A stretch of DNA of 64,000 bases from G001797105 sp964528155 (lineage in GTDB: Bacteria > Chloroflexota > Anaerolineae > Anaerolineales > E44-bin32). This document shows positions 16,929 through 25,685 of this stretch, in pieces. The stretch covers positions 7,172 to 71,171 of the forward strand of contig CAZGRL010000010.1 in the NCBI GenBank assembly GCA_964528155.1, in the 5' to 3' direction. The notes beneath the pieces were generated by a model. The model did no database searches and was not told the origin of the DNA. It saw only the letters and a list, made by a program, of their open reading frames with translations. Position numbers and translations under genes: made by a program. Within the stretch, counting starts at the first letter, position 1; every line of letters begins with the position of its first letter.

Positions 16929-17984
16929 TCACATTTCCGACGTGACCCAGCAGGCATCCGGCGGAAAGGACACCGTCATGAACTCGCCCACCTTGGGTAG
17001 CTTGAGATCGCGTCGATTGAGCACGTCCAGCGTCACCACGGAGTCACCCAGCTCCAGATGCACCCGGACGACCGAGCCCAGGAACGCCACCGACTCAACT
17101 TTGCCGGTCAGGTGGTTCTCGTCCTTCTGTTCCCCCATGTGCATCTGCTCGGGACGCATCATCACGACGACCGTGGCGCTCGCCGAAGTGATGGGCGCCG
17201 AGGTGGTGAACTCCTGCCCATCCAGTGTCAGTCGACCCTTGGCCGCATCGATCACCTTGCAGCGAAACCGGTTGAGTGTTCCAACGAATGAGGCGACGAA
17301 CGCTGTCTGAGGATAGTTGTAGACTTCGGATGGGTGGCCGACCTGTTCGATGTGACCGGCATTCATCACCACCACGCGGTCCGAGATCGTGAGCGCTTCT
17401 TCCTGGTCGTGCGTCACATAGATCGTCGTGATGCCCATCTCTTGCTGGATTCGGCGGATCTCGTAGCGCAACTCGACACGGATCTTGGCGTCAAGGGCCG
17501 ATAATGGCTCGTCGAGGAGCAACACCTGCGGCTGAATGGCCAACGCGCGCGCCAATGCCACGCGCTGTTGTTGGCCGCCGGAAAGCTGGTACGGGTAACG
17601 CTCACCCAGCTCCGGCATACGGATCAGCCGAAGCATCTCGAGCGCCCGCTGGTTGATCTGCTCATCGGTCTTCTTGGCCACTTTCAAACCAAAACCGACG
17701 TTATCGGCGACGGTCATGTTGGGGAACAAGGCATAGGCCTGGAAGACCATCCCCACATTTCGCTGGTTTGGGGGTCGGTGGGTGATGTCAGTTCCATCGA
17801 GAAGGATCTGGCCTTCGCTCGGAGGCTCGAACCCGGCCACCATGCGCAGTGTGGTCGTCTTGCCGCAGCCGCTAGGCCCCAGGAAAGTAACCAATTCGCC
17901 CTTGTCTATCTCCAGGTTGAAGTCCTGCACCGCGTCCATTCCACCAAAGGTCTTGCTTGCATGCTTGATCTCGAGAAAGGCCAT
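16929..17984 (-). CDS. ABC importer ATP-binding subunit (PotA/PhnT-like)
   Basis: 351 residues. Walker A GPSGCGKTT at 36-44, signature LSGGQQQRVALARA, Walker B VLLLDEPLSALD and the switch His in TIYVTHDQEEA are all intact. The C-terminal TOBE region (about 235-350) is typical of the spermidine/putrescine, iron and 2-aminoethylphosphonate importer class. It couples ATP hydrolysis to uptake through the two permeases encoded just upstream (15-base gap). Substrate not fixed by this subunit. Confidence 0.93.
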   Translation of the reverse strand: MAFLEIKHASKTFGGMDAVQDFNLEIDKGELVTFLGPSGCGKTTTLRMVAGFEPPSEGQILLDGTDITHRPPNQRNVGMVFQAYALFPNMTVADNVGFGLKVAKKTDEQINQRALEMLRLIRMPELGERYPYQLSGGQQQRVALARALAIQPQVLLLDEPLSALDAKIRVELRYEIRRIQQEMGITTIYVTHDQEEALTISDRVVVMNAGHIEQVGHPSEVYNYPQTAFVASFVGTLNRFRCKVIDAAKGRLTLDGQEFTTSAPITSASATVVVMMRPEQMHMGEQKDENHLTGKVESVAFLGSVVRVHLELGDSVVTLDVLNRRDLKLPKVGEFMTVSFPPDACWVTSEM

Positions 17985-17999
17985 CTCTACCTCTGTAGT

Positions 18000-18782
18000 T
18001 CAGCGAGCGCCAGGAGCCGTAGCCTGGCCCGGAACGCCGCGGGCGACCCACTGCATCACCGCGATCGAAATCCATGTGATCCCAAAGGACATGACCGATA
18101 CCGCCTGGGGCGTGTAGGCCCGCATCGAGCCGATCTCTTCAATGTACGGTCCGAAAGCCGGCCAGGCCAACAGCGCGGCGAAGGTGAACTCGCCCATGAC
18201 GATAGCGAACGTGAGGAAGATGCCGCTCAGGAGCGCCACCCTGATGTTCGGGAAGATCACATCCTTGAGCACGGTCAACCAACTGGCCCCCAGGCTTTGC
18301 GCCGCTTCGGTCAGCGTCCGAATGTCGACGGCGCGCAGTCCTGCGTCGACCGACCGATACATGTAGGGCAGCGACAGCACGACGTAGCCCGCGATGAGCA
18401 CGACGGGGGTCGTCGTCAGTACCAAAGGCGGACCTCCATAGAGGCGGACCAGGCCGAAGACCAACACCACGGCCGGCACGACGAACGGCATCAGCGTGAC
18501 GAACTCGACCAGCGGGCGCAGCCGCGGGAGACGCAGGTGGACCCAATAGGCCGTCGGCACGACCAGGAGCAGGCTGACCACGATCGTGATTGCGGACCAG
18601 AGAACGGAGTAGCCGAAGCTTGTATAGAAGCGCGGATCGGCAAAGGCCTGGCGGTAGGCTTCTAGGGTATAGCGCCCCTTGAGCATCCGCAGGCTGAACT
18701 CAAGCGTTGAGAACAGCGGCAGGAAGAAGTACAGCAGGCCGAGGAGGAACCAGAACCACGCCCAGAATGGGAAACGCTTCAT
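18000..18782 (-). CDS. ABC importer permease (PotC-like)
   Basis: 260 residues from the ATG at 18782, which overlaps the stop of the preceding permease gene (ATGA); a start 9 bases earlier is possible. About six membrane segments. The EAA loop is present as TEAAQSLGASWLTVLKDVIFPNIR. It belongs to the binding-protein-dependent transport inner membrane family and forms the heterodimeric channel with the PotB-like subunit. Confidence 0.92.
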   Translation of the reverse strand: MKRFPFWAWFWFLLGLLYFFLPLFSTLEFSLRMLKGRYTLEAYRQAFADPRFYTSFGYSVLWSAITIVVSLLLVVPTAYWVHLRLPRLRPLVEFVTLMPFVVPAVVLVFGLVRLYGGPPLVLTTTPVVLIAGYVVLSLPYMYRSVDAGLRAVDIRTLTEAAQSLGASWLTVLKDVIFPNIRVALLSGIFLTFAIVMGEFTFAALLAWPAFGPYIEEIGSMRAYTPQAVSVMSFGITWISIAVMQWVARGVPGQATAPGAR

Positions 18783-19711
18783 CGGACCCACCTCGCCGCG
18801 CGTCGCTGCAACCAGGCATAACCCAACATGCAGACCGACATGATCACGATCATCCCCAAGGCCATGGCATTGCCCAGTCCGGGGTTATAAAGCACATCGC
18901 CCTGAATCTGAGCGCCGATGACGATCGGCACCAGGTTGAGGAAACTTCCGGTGAAGGCATAGGCCGTGGCGTAGGCGCCGAAAGCGTTCCCGAACAACAG
19001 GATCGCCGTGCCCAGCAGAGTCGGCAGAAGGATGGGCAGGGCGATGAACCGCCAATAATGAAAGCTTGAGCCTCCCAGGTTCTCACACGCCTCGCGCCAC
19101 TCCCGGCGCAAGCCGTCCAACGCCGGCGCCATGATCAGCACCATCAGCGGGAACTGGAAGTACATATAGACGATGCTCAGGCCATAGAAGCTGTAGATCG
19201 TGAAGCCTCCGGCATGGATATCGATGTGCAAAGTGGATTCGAGCACCCGCGTGACCAGGCCGGCGTTCCCCATGGTGGCTACAAACGCAAACGCCAGGGG
19301 TACGCCGGCGAAGTTGGAGGCCACACCCGAGAAGCTCACCAGAAAGGAACGTGCCCACTTCGGCATCCCGCCCAGACAGACGGCGTAAGCCAGGAGGAAT
19401 CCAAACAGCGCTCCACCCGCCGCCGTTACCACGCTGACTTCCAGGCTCAGCCGATAGGCATTACGGATGTCGCGCGTGACGAAGAGATTCGTGACGTTCT
19501 GCAGGGTGAATACCCCACCGGGTCCCTGAAAGCTGCGGATGAAGATAGAGATCGAAGGCAAGAAAAGGAAAAAGACGGCAAAAAGGAAAAACGGAGCGAC
19601 CCCGATCCAGGTCCACGTGAAGCCGGAGCGAGGGGGGCGCACCTCGGGTGCGCCCCCCTCGGTGGACTCCTGCGGAGTGCTTGGCACTGCTGCGTACGAT
19701 CCGCGGTCCAC
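18779..19711 (-). CDS. ABC importer permease (PotB-like)
   Basis: 310 residues with a Pro/Glu-rich N-terminal extension of about 30 residues before the first membrane segment, then about six segments and an EAA-type loop (REACENLGGSSFHYWRFIAL). Part of the extension is encoded by a perfect 15-bp inverted repeat (19629-19661). It begins 11 bases after the binding-protein gene. Pairs with the PotC-like permease. Confidence 0.92.
   Translation of the reverse strand: MDRGSYAAVPSTPQESTEGGAPEVRPPRSGFTWTWIGVAPFFLFAVFFLFLPSISIFIRSFQGPGGVFTLQNVTNLFVTRDIRNAYRLSLEVSVVTAAGGALFGFLLAYAVCLGGMPKWARSFLVSFSGVASNFAGVPLAFAFVATMGNAGLVTRVLESTLHIDIHAGGFTIYSFYGLSIVYMYFQFPLMVLIMAPALDGLRREWREACENLGGSSFHYWRFIALPILLPTLLGTAILLFGNAFGAYATAYAFTGSFLNLVPIVIGAQIQGDVLYNPGLGNAMALGMIVIMSVCMLGYAWLQRRAARWVR
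19629..19661. repeat. perfect 15-bp inverted repeat with 3-base loop inside permease gene
   Basis: Left arm 19629-19643 and right arm 19647-19661 are exact reverse complements around the loop TCG. The arms contain a G6/C6 run. It falls in the codons for the N-terminal Pro/Glu linker of the PotB-like permease, just after the binding-protein gene, and could lower permease expression relative to the binding protein. Confidence 0.8.
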
Positions 19712-19722
19712 TTTCCTGGCTC

Positions 19723-20898
19723 CTATTCCCCGTAGACGACCTTGCGCCAGTTGTCGGTGATGTACAGGTTGGCGGCCTGCAGCTGTGCCACGGAGGCGAA
19801 GAAAGCCTTCTGGTAGTTCTCCGCCGGAGGCAGTTTGGCCGCCATGTCGGCCGGGATCACGCCCCTGGCAGACATGTCATTGTAGCGAATCGGGTGGGCA
19901 TAGCCCTTCAGGTACAGCAGTTGCCCCTCATCGCTCATGACGAACTCCCACCACAGCCGTGCGGCGTAAGGATGGGGCGCGTATGCGCTGATGCCGCCGG
20001 CATACGGTCCTGCTACCACACCCGATGGCGGAACGACGATCTCGAGGTCGGGGTTGCCCGCCAGGGCATCCCTGTTCGCCAGCACCAGGTAGTCCCACTC
20101 GACGGTCAGCGGCGTCTCACCCGCGGCGATACGGCCCTGGTCGGCGATGACCGGGATGAAGTTGCCCGCGTCGTTCATTTCCTTCCAAAACTGCAGGCCC
20201 ATCTCGGCCGCCTGCTGGACTTCGGCGTCGCTGGTTGGGTTGTGTCCGAGCCGCGAAACGCCGGCCGCGAACACAGTCTGGACCGACTCATTCGATTTGA
20301 GCACGTCACCGGCCATGGCGACCTTGCCCTTGTACTCCGGCTTGAGCAAGTCCTCCCAATCGGTCGGCGTCGGCACGGCGTCCTTGATGACTTCGAACGC
20401 CAGCACGCCGTAGTACTCGGCCCACCAGAAGCCGGTGGGGTCCTTCATTTCGATGGTGTCCCAGTCGGCTACCTTGTAATTGGCGAGCAAGCCATCGGCC
20501 ATGGCGGTGGCTGTGTGGCCCACACCGACGTCGATGACGTCCGGCGCCTGCGGGCCCTTGCTGTCCTTGTTGGCCCGAATCGCCTCCAGTTCGTCGGCCG
20601 AACCCGCGTCCGGATTGAGCTCGGTGATGCTCAAGCCGTACTTCGACTTGTAGGTGCTGATGATCTCACCGTAGTTGGCCCAGTCGTGCGGGAGCGCAAT
20701 CGTGGTCAGTGAGCCCTCCGCCTTGGCGGCTGCGACGAGCTCATCCAAGGGGATGGCATTACCGCTGGTCAGATCGGGCATCGCGGCGGGGGCCTGTGTC
20801 GCCGCGCCACCACCGCAGGCGGCAAGCATTGCCCCGGCACCGGTGACGGCGCCCATCTTGAGGAAGTCACGGCGATTGAATCTCTTGTCGATGGTCAT
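19723..20898 (-). CDS. extracellular solute-binding protein, Tat-type lipoprotein (PotD/PhnS-like class)
   Basis: 391 residues. The N-terminus carries RRDFLK at 9-14 followed by a hydrophobic stretch and the lipobox LAAC (Cys28), so it is probably exported folded by Tat and lipid-anchored. The mature part matches family 1 solute-binding proteins of the iron/polyamine/aminoethylphosphonate class (WEDLLKPEYKGKVAM is the typical hinge region). First gene of the importer operon, with GAGGAGA as ribosome site. Ligand unknown; the nearby phosphodiesterase hints at a phosphorus compound, and the C1 operon at an amine. Confidence 0.9.
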   Translation of the reverse strand: MTIDKRFNRRDFLKMGAVTGAGAMLAACGGGAATQAPAAMPDLTSGNAIPLDELVAAAKAEGSLTTIALPHDWANYGEIISTYKSKYGLSITELNPDAGSADELEAIRANKDSKGPQAPDVIDVGVGHTATAMADGLLANYKVADWDTIEMKDPTGFWWAEYYGVLAFEVIKDAVPTPTDWEDLLKPEYKGKVAMAGDVLKSNESVQTVFAAGVSRLGHNPTSDAEVQQAAEMGLQFWKEMNDAGNFIPVIADQGRIAAGETPLTVEWDYLVLANRDALAGNPDLEIVVPPSGVVAGPYAGGISAYAPHPYAARLWWEFVMSDEGQLLYLKGYAHPIRYNDMSARGVIPADMAAKLPPAENYQKAFFASVAQLQAANLYITDNWRKVVYGE

Positions 20899-21025
20899 TT
20901 TTCGATTCTCCTCGTTGCGGACGTTTGAGAGAGCGATGGCCTAACTCGCCCCCCGGCAGACTACCGAGGGTGGTCGCGTAAGCGGCGTGGCCAGGCTCGG
21001 CGTACGGAAAGAGAACCATTCGTTG

Positions 21026-21053
21026 TTATTAACCTCGTCGGCACCTCCGTCAA
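21026..21053 (-). promoter_or_regulatory. candidate promoter of the ABC importer operon
   Basis: On the minus strand TTGACG (21048-21053) is followed after 16 bases by TAATAA (21026-21031). The -35 is good and the -10 is weak. It would give a leader of about 120 bases before the binding-protein gene. Confidence 0.4.
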
Positions 21054-21290
21054 GAATGGATTCAGGAAGTCGGATATGGGGGTCCTGGCGATCTTGGATG
21101 GCGCTGGGCGAAGGCCCTCGCCACCCGAGCCGGCACACGGGGCGAGGTCCTGATCGTGGCGACCTGCTCGCTCGGGCGGCAACCCTTCGACATCAGGGGC
21201 GCCCGCCGAGGTGTGATAGGACGAGTCTAATAGGCTCCCTCCGCAAAGTCAATCAGCCCCGCCCACTGTCCCGACCCGTCAGCCACGGAA

Positions 21291-21330
21291 GGCCCTCGCC
21301 GGCCCAGGACAAACAGGCCGGCGAGGGTCC
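21291..21330 (-). terminator. stem-loop after APC permease gene
   Basis: GGCCCTCGCCGGCC at 21291-21304 pairs with the segment 21317-21330 over about 14 bp with one G-U type mismatch and a 12-base loop. It lies 6 bases after the permease stop on the minus strand. Only TT follows the stem, so it may act as a terminator or as a 3' stabilising hairpin. Confidence 0.55.
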
Positions 21331-21335
21331 GCAGA

Positions 21336-23186
21336 CTATTCGACCGGGATCTCCTTGTACACCTTGTCGATCTCGATCCCCTGGTTGCGGCGGTAGGCGC
21401 TGAAGCCGAAGAAGATCGCCGCCGCCAGTCCGTACATGATCAGCATGAACAACATCGATGTGCTGTTCTGCCAACCAATGCCGTACAGGTAGTCCGGATC
21501 CCAGAACCACACGACCAACAACCAATCGAGGAAGGCGTAGAAGACAAGCCCGGCCACGACGACCAAGGGGAGCTTGTCGCCCGCCAGCAGTTTCTGGATC
21601 GCAAAGTAGGCCACATAGAGCAGCACCACAGCGTTAACCACGCTGAGCACTGCAACGATTGCGATCATCAACTGGGTCAGCCCATCCTGGTCGGCCCATT
21701 GGGCGAAGACCCTCCCGGCATAGCTGTAGGTCAGATAGATCAGGTACAACGCGCCAACGGAGTAGACCACAGTCACCACCCAATTCAGCCAGCCAGGCAT
21801 CTTGTACTTGGCCACCGGCGAGCCGTCGAAGATCCCCTTCTGACGCCAGGGCAGGAAGATCGCCGCCAGAGCCGTTCCGAGGAATGTGACCGCGATCACC
21901 AGCGTCGCGTCCAGCACGATCGACTGCATGCTGACGATGTTGTAGGCGTACATGATCGAGATGATCACCGACGGTATCACCATCAACAGCAGGGCATTGA
22001 CCGGAGTGCGCGTGCGCGTCTCGATCTTCGAAACCCACTCCGGGAGCATTCGGTCAAGAGCGGCGGCGAAGATCACACGAGTCGACGAGAGGAAGACCGT
22101 GCCCGACCAGCCGAACCACCAGAAGCTGACCGCGAGCACGACGATGAACTGCAGCACTCTGCTCGAGGTGAGGAAGGTGGCGAACTGGACCGGGTAGGGC
22201 CAGACCGGGATCGGGACATCGGTGCCGTAGAAGATGTTGCTCCAGAATGCCCCGTTGGCGTTCATATAGAAATCCCAGCCCATCGTCTTACTGATCAGCA
22301 GGAAGAACACCAACGCCAACCCGGCAGTGATGATGACCGCCCAGGCCATCCCCCAGAAGTTCTTCTTGTAGTCCGAGGCTCCGCGCACCTCGCCGTACAG
22401 TGTCGAGCCCCAGTTGGGCCACAAGTTGAAGAACACGATCATCGGGATCAAGGCGAAGCTGGCGCCCAGGGCGATCGTCCCCAGGCTGCCGAAAGTGACT
22501 CCGGCGGCTTGTCCGGCTTCGATGGTGGCGCTGTAGTAGTCGGCCTGCGGCAGGCCGTATAACGCCGGAATGTTGCTGTTCAATCCTGCGACGAAACTCG
22601 CCTTGTTCCCGAAGAGCAACAGTGCGAAGACGATCGCCAGTCCGACCATGCCGACGTAGAAGCTGAACTTCTGGACTCGAGCATAGGCCTTCATCCCGAT
22701 GGCGATGTAGATGAAGACGATCAGACATACAAGAAGCATGCTGACCAGCAGGCCCTCCGAGGTGCCGGTGAACCACACGGCTGTCGCCGGAGCGCCCAGG
22801 ATGGCGAAGATCGGTGTGAGGAACTCGTAAGCCAGCATCTGACCGTAGAGCGGCACCCAGAGCCAAAGGATGAACCACCAACCGGTGACGCTCAGGATGA
22901 AACCCAGCCCGCGTCCCAGGATCCGGCTTTGCCAGACGTAGTCGCCGCCGGCGCGGGGCATGGCCGAGATCAGACTGGCGTACACGATGACTTCAAAGAT
23001 GGTGAAGACACCGCCGACAACCACCGCGGTGCCCAGATTGCCGGAGAAGTACCAGCAATACGAAAAGATGAACAGGCCGAGAGTGATCAGGTTGATCGAG
23101 AACGTGGCATAGATGAAAGCGTCGAAGCCCGACCACGATCGAACCAGACCACTCGCCTTGCGAACGAAGAGCGTGGCTTCGCTCAT
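21336..23186 (-). CDS. APC family amino acid/polyamine permease
   Basis: 616 residues, longer than the usual 450-500 of APC permeases, with about 12-14 membrane segments. SAMPRAGGDYVWQSRILG near residues 74-91 is the hallmark G-G-x-Y loop after TM2 of the family, and STRVIFAAALDRMLPEW is the conserved region near TM8. AAAGGAG precedes the ATG. It probably imports an amino acid or amine; in this setting a methylated amine or polyamine is possible. Long hydrophilic spacers between segments explain the extra length. Confidence 0.88.
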   Translation of the reverse strand: MSEATLFVRKASGLVRSWSGFDAFIYATFSINLITLGLFIFSYCWYFSGNLGTAVVVGGVFTIFEVIVYASLISAMPRAGGDYVWQSRILGRGLGFILSVTGWWFILWLWVPLYGQMLAYEFLTPIFAILGAPATAVWFTGTSEGLLVSMLLVCLIVFIYIAIGMKAYARVQKFSFYVGMVGLAIVFALLLFGNKASFVAGLNSNIPALYGLPQADYYSATIEAGQAAGVTFGSLGTIALGASFALIPMIVFFNLWPNWGSTLYGEVRGASDYKKNFWGMAWAVIITAGLALVFFLLISKTMGWDFYMNANGAFWSNIFYGTDVPIPVWPYPVQFATFLTSSRVLQFIVVLAVSFWWFGWSGTVFLSSTRVIFAAALDRMLPEWVSKIETRTRTPVNALLLMVIPSVIISIMYAYNIVSMQSIVLDATLVIAVTFLGTALAAIFLPWRQKGIFDGSPVAKYKMPGWLNWVVTVVYSVGALYLIYLTYSYAGRVFAQWADQDGLTQLMIAIVAVLSVVNAVVLLYVAYFAIQKLLAGDKLPLVVVAGLVFYAFLDWLLVVWFWDPDYLYGIGWQNSTSMLFMLIMYGLAAAIFFGFSAYRRNQGIEIDKVYKEIPVE

Positions 23187-23339
23187 GGAGATGCTCCTTT
23201 ATTGAGGTTGGGGTCAGGGACCCGGGATCGCATCTGACCGGATCCTGCCTGCATGCCGTTTCATCGCCCCGGCACGCCGTAGGGATTTCGTCTCAATACT
23301 CTCCTCCTTGCCCTGTCCAGGGAGTGAATACGACCGGGG

Positions 23340-24278
23340 TCAGCCCGTCGTCAGAACGTAGGTCCCGATCTTGTTCTTCTCCAGGTCGACCAGCGCCCCG
23401 TGAAGGACACCCTGTTCGTACATGCTTCCCGGATTCAGGCATAACGTTCGGCCGTACTTGCGAGAGCCCTTACCCTCATGGATATGACCGTGCAACGTGA
23501 GCAACGGTTTGTAAGCTTCTACGGCCTTGAGGACGGCCTTGCTCCCCACGGAGACCATCGATCTGCCGGCATAGGCCAGCCGCAGGTCCTCGGTTAACTC
23601 TGGTGCCTCGTCTAGCCCGCTCCCATAGGGTGGTGGATGAAAGTTGAAGACCGAGTCTGGCTTGTCCTGGACCTGGCTGATGACCGCCTCGAGCCTTTTC
23701 TCCAGTGCTTCCTCCGGCTCCTCCCGGGGGGTGTCCCAGGGCGTTGGATTCGACCAGCCGGAGCTGGCCATCTCGTGGTAGTCGTCCAGGTGGATCACCT
23801 GTCCTTCGACCGAGCGGATGTGTTTCGAGGCGGCGATGACCTCGTCGATTTCAAACATGTCGTCGTTGCCGGGGCAGACATAGCAGCGGATGCTGGTCCC
23901 TTCGAGCTTGGCATCGGCGTACTCCATCCACGCCTGCATTGTCCCCGTCGCTTCTTGCAGGAAGAGTTCATCCGAACGCCCGGGGGTGTTGACGATCTCG
24001 GCCGTCTCGTCCGGATTGGTTACGTATGGATAGTAGCCTCGGTTCTTGATCGTTTGGACCATCCGCTCGACGTCTTCTTGCGACTCGAGGATTGTCTCCT
24101 GTTCGAGAAGCGTGACCTTGTGCGTCCCGTTGCCCTGGTCAATGATGGGAACAATAGCCTTCCCGGTCATATCCCCACCCAGGATCAGAATCTCGGCTCC
24201 ATAGAAGCCGGCCGCGTTGATGAACTTCTTCCAGCAAATCTCCGATCCATGGACATCCGTGGCGAAGAAGATCCGCAT
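23340..24278 (-). CDS. metallophosphoesterase (calcineurin-like)
   Basis: 312 residues starting at MRIFFATDVHG (ATG at 24278, GGAGGC 8 bases before); an in-frame extension upstream looks non-coding. Metal ligands appear in order: D8 and H10 in TDVHG, GGDMTGK, the PGNDD block in place of GNHD, NFHPPP, and LHGHIHEGKGS at the end. Size and order fit the calcineurin-like superfamily, with an insert between the second and third motifs. Substrate unknown. It seems monocistronic with an unusually long upstream region. Confidence 0.87.
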   Translation of the reverse strand: MRIFFATDVHGSEICWKKFINAAGFYGAEILILGGDMTGKAIVPIIDQGNGTHKVTLLEQETILESQEDVERMVQTIKNRGYYPYVTNPDETAEIVNTPGRSDELFLQEATGTMQAWMEYADAKLEGTSIRCYVCPGNDDMFEIDEVIAASKHIRSVEGQVIHLDDYHEMASSGWSNPTPWDTPREEPEEALEKRLEAVISQVQDKPDSVFNFHPPPYGSGLDEAPELTEDLRLAYAGRSMVSVGSKAVLKAVEAYKPLLTLHGHIHEGKGSRKYGRTLCLNPGSMYEQGVLHGALVDLEKNKIGTYVLTTG

Positions 24279-24773
24279 CAGGCGTTGCCTCCGATCTCGG
24301 GCATGGGGTATTCCGCGAACGCGGTGTGCAAACGGTGACGCAGATTGCGCTGTCGGATGGATGAATACTGGGGACGGGGGGATCTGAACTTCGAGGAACA
24401 ACAGGCGGGAGGCGCAGTCGGACGAACACTCTTCGGGCTCGACCAGACCCGGCGTGATGATTTGGGGGCCGACCACATCCGGTCTACCCGCTCGCCTTCG
24501 GGCGGTTCCCAATCCACCCGCCGAACCGCTCCTGGGGAATCGCAAACGCTCAACAACATCACCGTTGGCTGGTCGGTGAAGTTGACCGGACCAGCAAGGA
24601 GGTTGCCTTCGCCGGGGGTCGCTCGAGCTTGTTCATGGGCAGATGTATAACGACGTCGGGACCGGCGAGGGCACTGTCCCGACATGTTAAAACGCGCCAC
24701 CACGATCTGGGTGTACGGTCCGATGAGGCGAGCGCGGGAGGGATCTGAAGCCGGAGATGAGGGATCCAGACAA

Positions 24774-24801
24774 AGTATAGCAGGGTTCCGGGCGGGGTCA
24801 A
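24774..24801 (-). promoter_or_regulatory. sigma-70-type promoter, minus strand
   Basis: TTGACC (24796-24801), 16-base spacer, TATACT (24774-24779): each hexamer matches the consensus at five of six positions. Predicted start near 24767, about 490 bases before the metallophosphoesterase ATG. Confidence 0.6.
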
Positions 24802-24977
24802 CTTCCGACGCCGGGCGGCGTGAATTCCACCCTCGGGGGCAATGGAGCACACGGGGCAGGCTGGCCGGATCGCCCGGGTCTTTACAGCCAAATTGCTCCT
24901 CCTTCTGAGGTGCCCTTTCGTTGCCGCTGGGACGCGCTCGACATGACCCTCAACCGAGGAGTACCGCCACCGCCGGG

Positions 24978-24983
24978 TATAAT
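24978..24983 (+). promoter_or_regulatory. perfect -10 box immediately upstream of nth
   Basis: TATAAT at 24978-24983 ends 6 bases before the ATG of the endonuclease gene at 24990, so the predicted transcript start falls at or next to the ATG. No ribosome binding site lies between. This suggests a leaderless mRNA. No clear -35 is visible. Confidence 0.5.
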
Positions 24984-24989
24984 TCCATC

Positions 24990-25661
24990 ATGCGGCCCAC
25001 TCGCGCGTCTGCCAACGCCGTGAACCGCAGGCTCCTGTCGGCCTACGGGCACGCCGTTTGGCGCAAACCCCTGCCGCCTCTCGATGAGCTCATCTCGACC
25101 ATCCTGTCCCAGAACACGAACGACGTTAACCGAGATCGCGCATTCGAGACGTTGAAAGAGCGTTTTCCGACCTGGGAGGAAGTGCGCGATGCCGAGGCAG
25201 CCGAGGTCGTCGATGCGATCCGGTCAGCCGGGCTGGCCAACCAAAAGGGCCCGCGCATCCAGGCCGTCCTGAGGGGGGTTACCGCAGAGCGCGGCGATCT
25301 CAACCTGAGGTTCCTGCGAAGGATGCCTCCCGACGAAGTCCGCCGGTGGTTGCTCAATTTCAATGGCGTTGGGCCGAAGACGGCAGCGATCGTGATGCTC
25401 TTCTCCCTGGGTATGCCAGCTTTCCCGGTCGACACGCATGTGTATCGCGTCACCGGCCGATTGGGACTGCGGCCTGAAAAAGTGTCCGAAGAAGCGGCGC
25501 ACTCCCTGCTCGAGCGATTGTTTCCCCCCGAGACCTACGTCGACGCCCATCTCAACTTGATCCGTCACGGTCGCCAGATTTGCCTGGCAAGACGCCCGTT
25601 GTGCAGAGAATGCGTGCTACGCGACGTGTGCAATTACTGGCGAGAGTTTCGGAAGAACTAG
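24990..25661 (+). CDS. nth: endonuclease III family DNA glycosylase/AP lyase
   Basis: 223 residues from the ATG at 24990. The HhH motif NGVGPKTA carries the catalytic Lys130, followed by the catalytic Asp148 in PVDTHVYR. The C-terminal 4Fe-4S loop is complete: Cys198, 205, 208 and 214 with the C-x6-C-x2-C-x5-C spacing. It removes oxidised pyrimidines and cleaves the abasic site in base excision repair. An ATG-less extension to 24921 is unlikely because a TATAAT lies inside it. It is followed after 24 bases by an MFS gene on the same strand. Confidence 0.94.
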   Translation: MRPTRASANAVNRRLLSAYGHAVWRKPLPPLDELISTILSQNTNDVNRDRAFETLKERFPTWEEVRDAEAAEVVDAIRSAGLANQKGPRIQAVLRGVTAERGDLNLRFLRRMPPDEVRRWLLNFNGVGPKTAAIVMLFSLGMPAFPVDTHVYRVTGRLGLRPEKVSEEAAHSLLERLFPPETYVDAHLNLIRHGRQICLARRPLCRECVLRDVCNYWREFRKN

Positions 25662-25685
25662 CCCTCCCACGTTTCCATCCGCAAG

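Larger units (their letters stand above)
20899..21335. other. 437-base intergenic region between APC permease end and ABC operon start
   Basis: It contains the ABC operon promoter candidate at 21026-21053 and the permease terminator at 21291-21330. The middle (about 21060-21285) is GC-rich, has only short shadow frames, and shows nothing I recognise. Confidence 0.6.
24279..24989. other. 711-base gene-free region with a minus-strand promoter
   Basis: It lies between a minus-strand phosphoesterase and plus-strand nth. Open frames here have Arg/Pro/Ser-rich translations with no family resemblance and I do not call them genes. One good minus-strand promoter at 24774-24801 implies a 5' leader or small transcript of about 490 bases before the phosphoesterase. 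Nothing else recognised. Confidence 0.5.

Noticed and set aside
24278..24850. 190-codon minus-strand open frame ending at the phosphoesterase ATG
   Set aside because: The translation is Arg/Pro/Ser-rich with no family, and begins upstream of the predicted promoter; treated as leader sequence.
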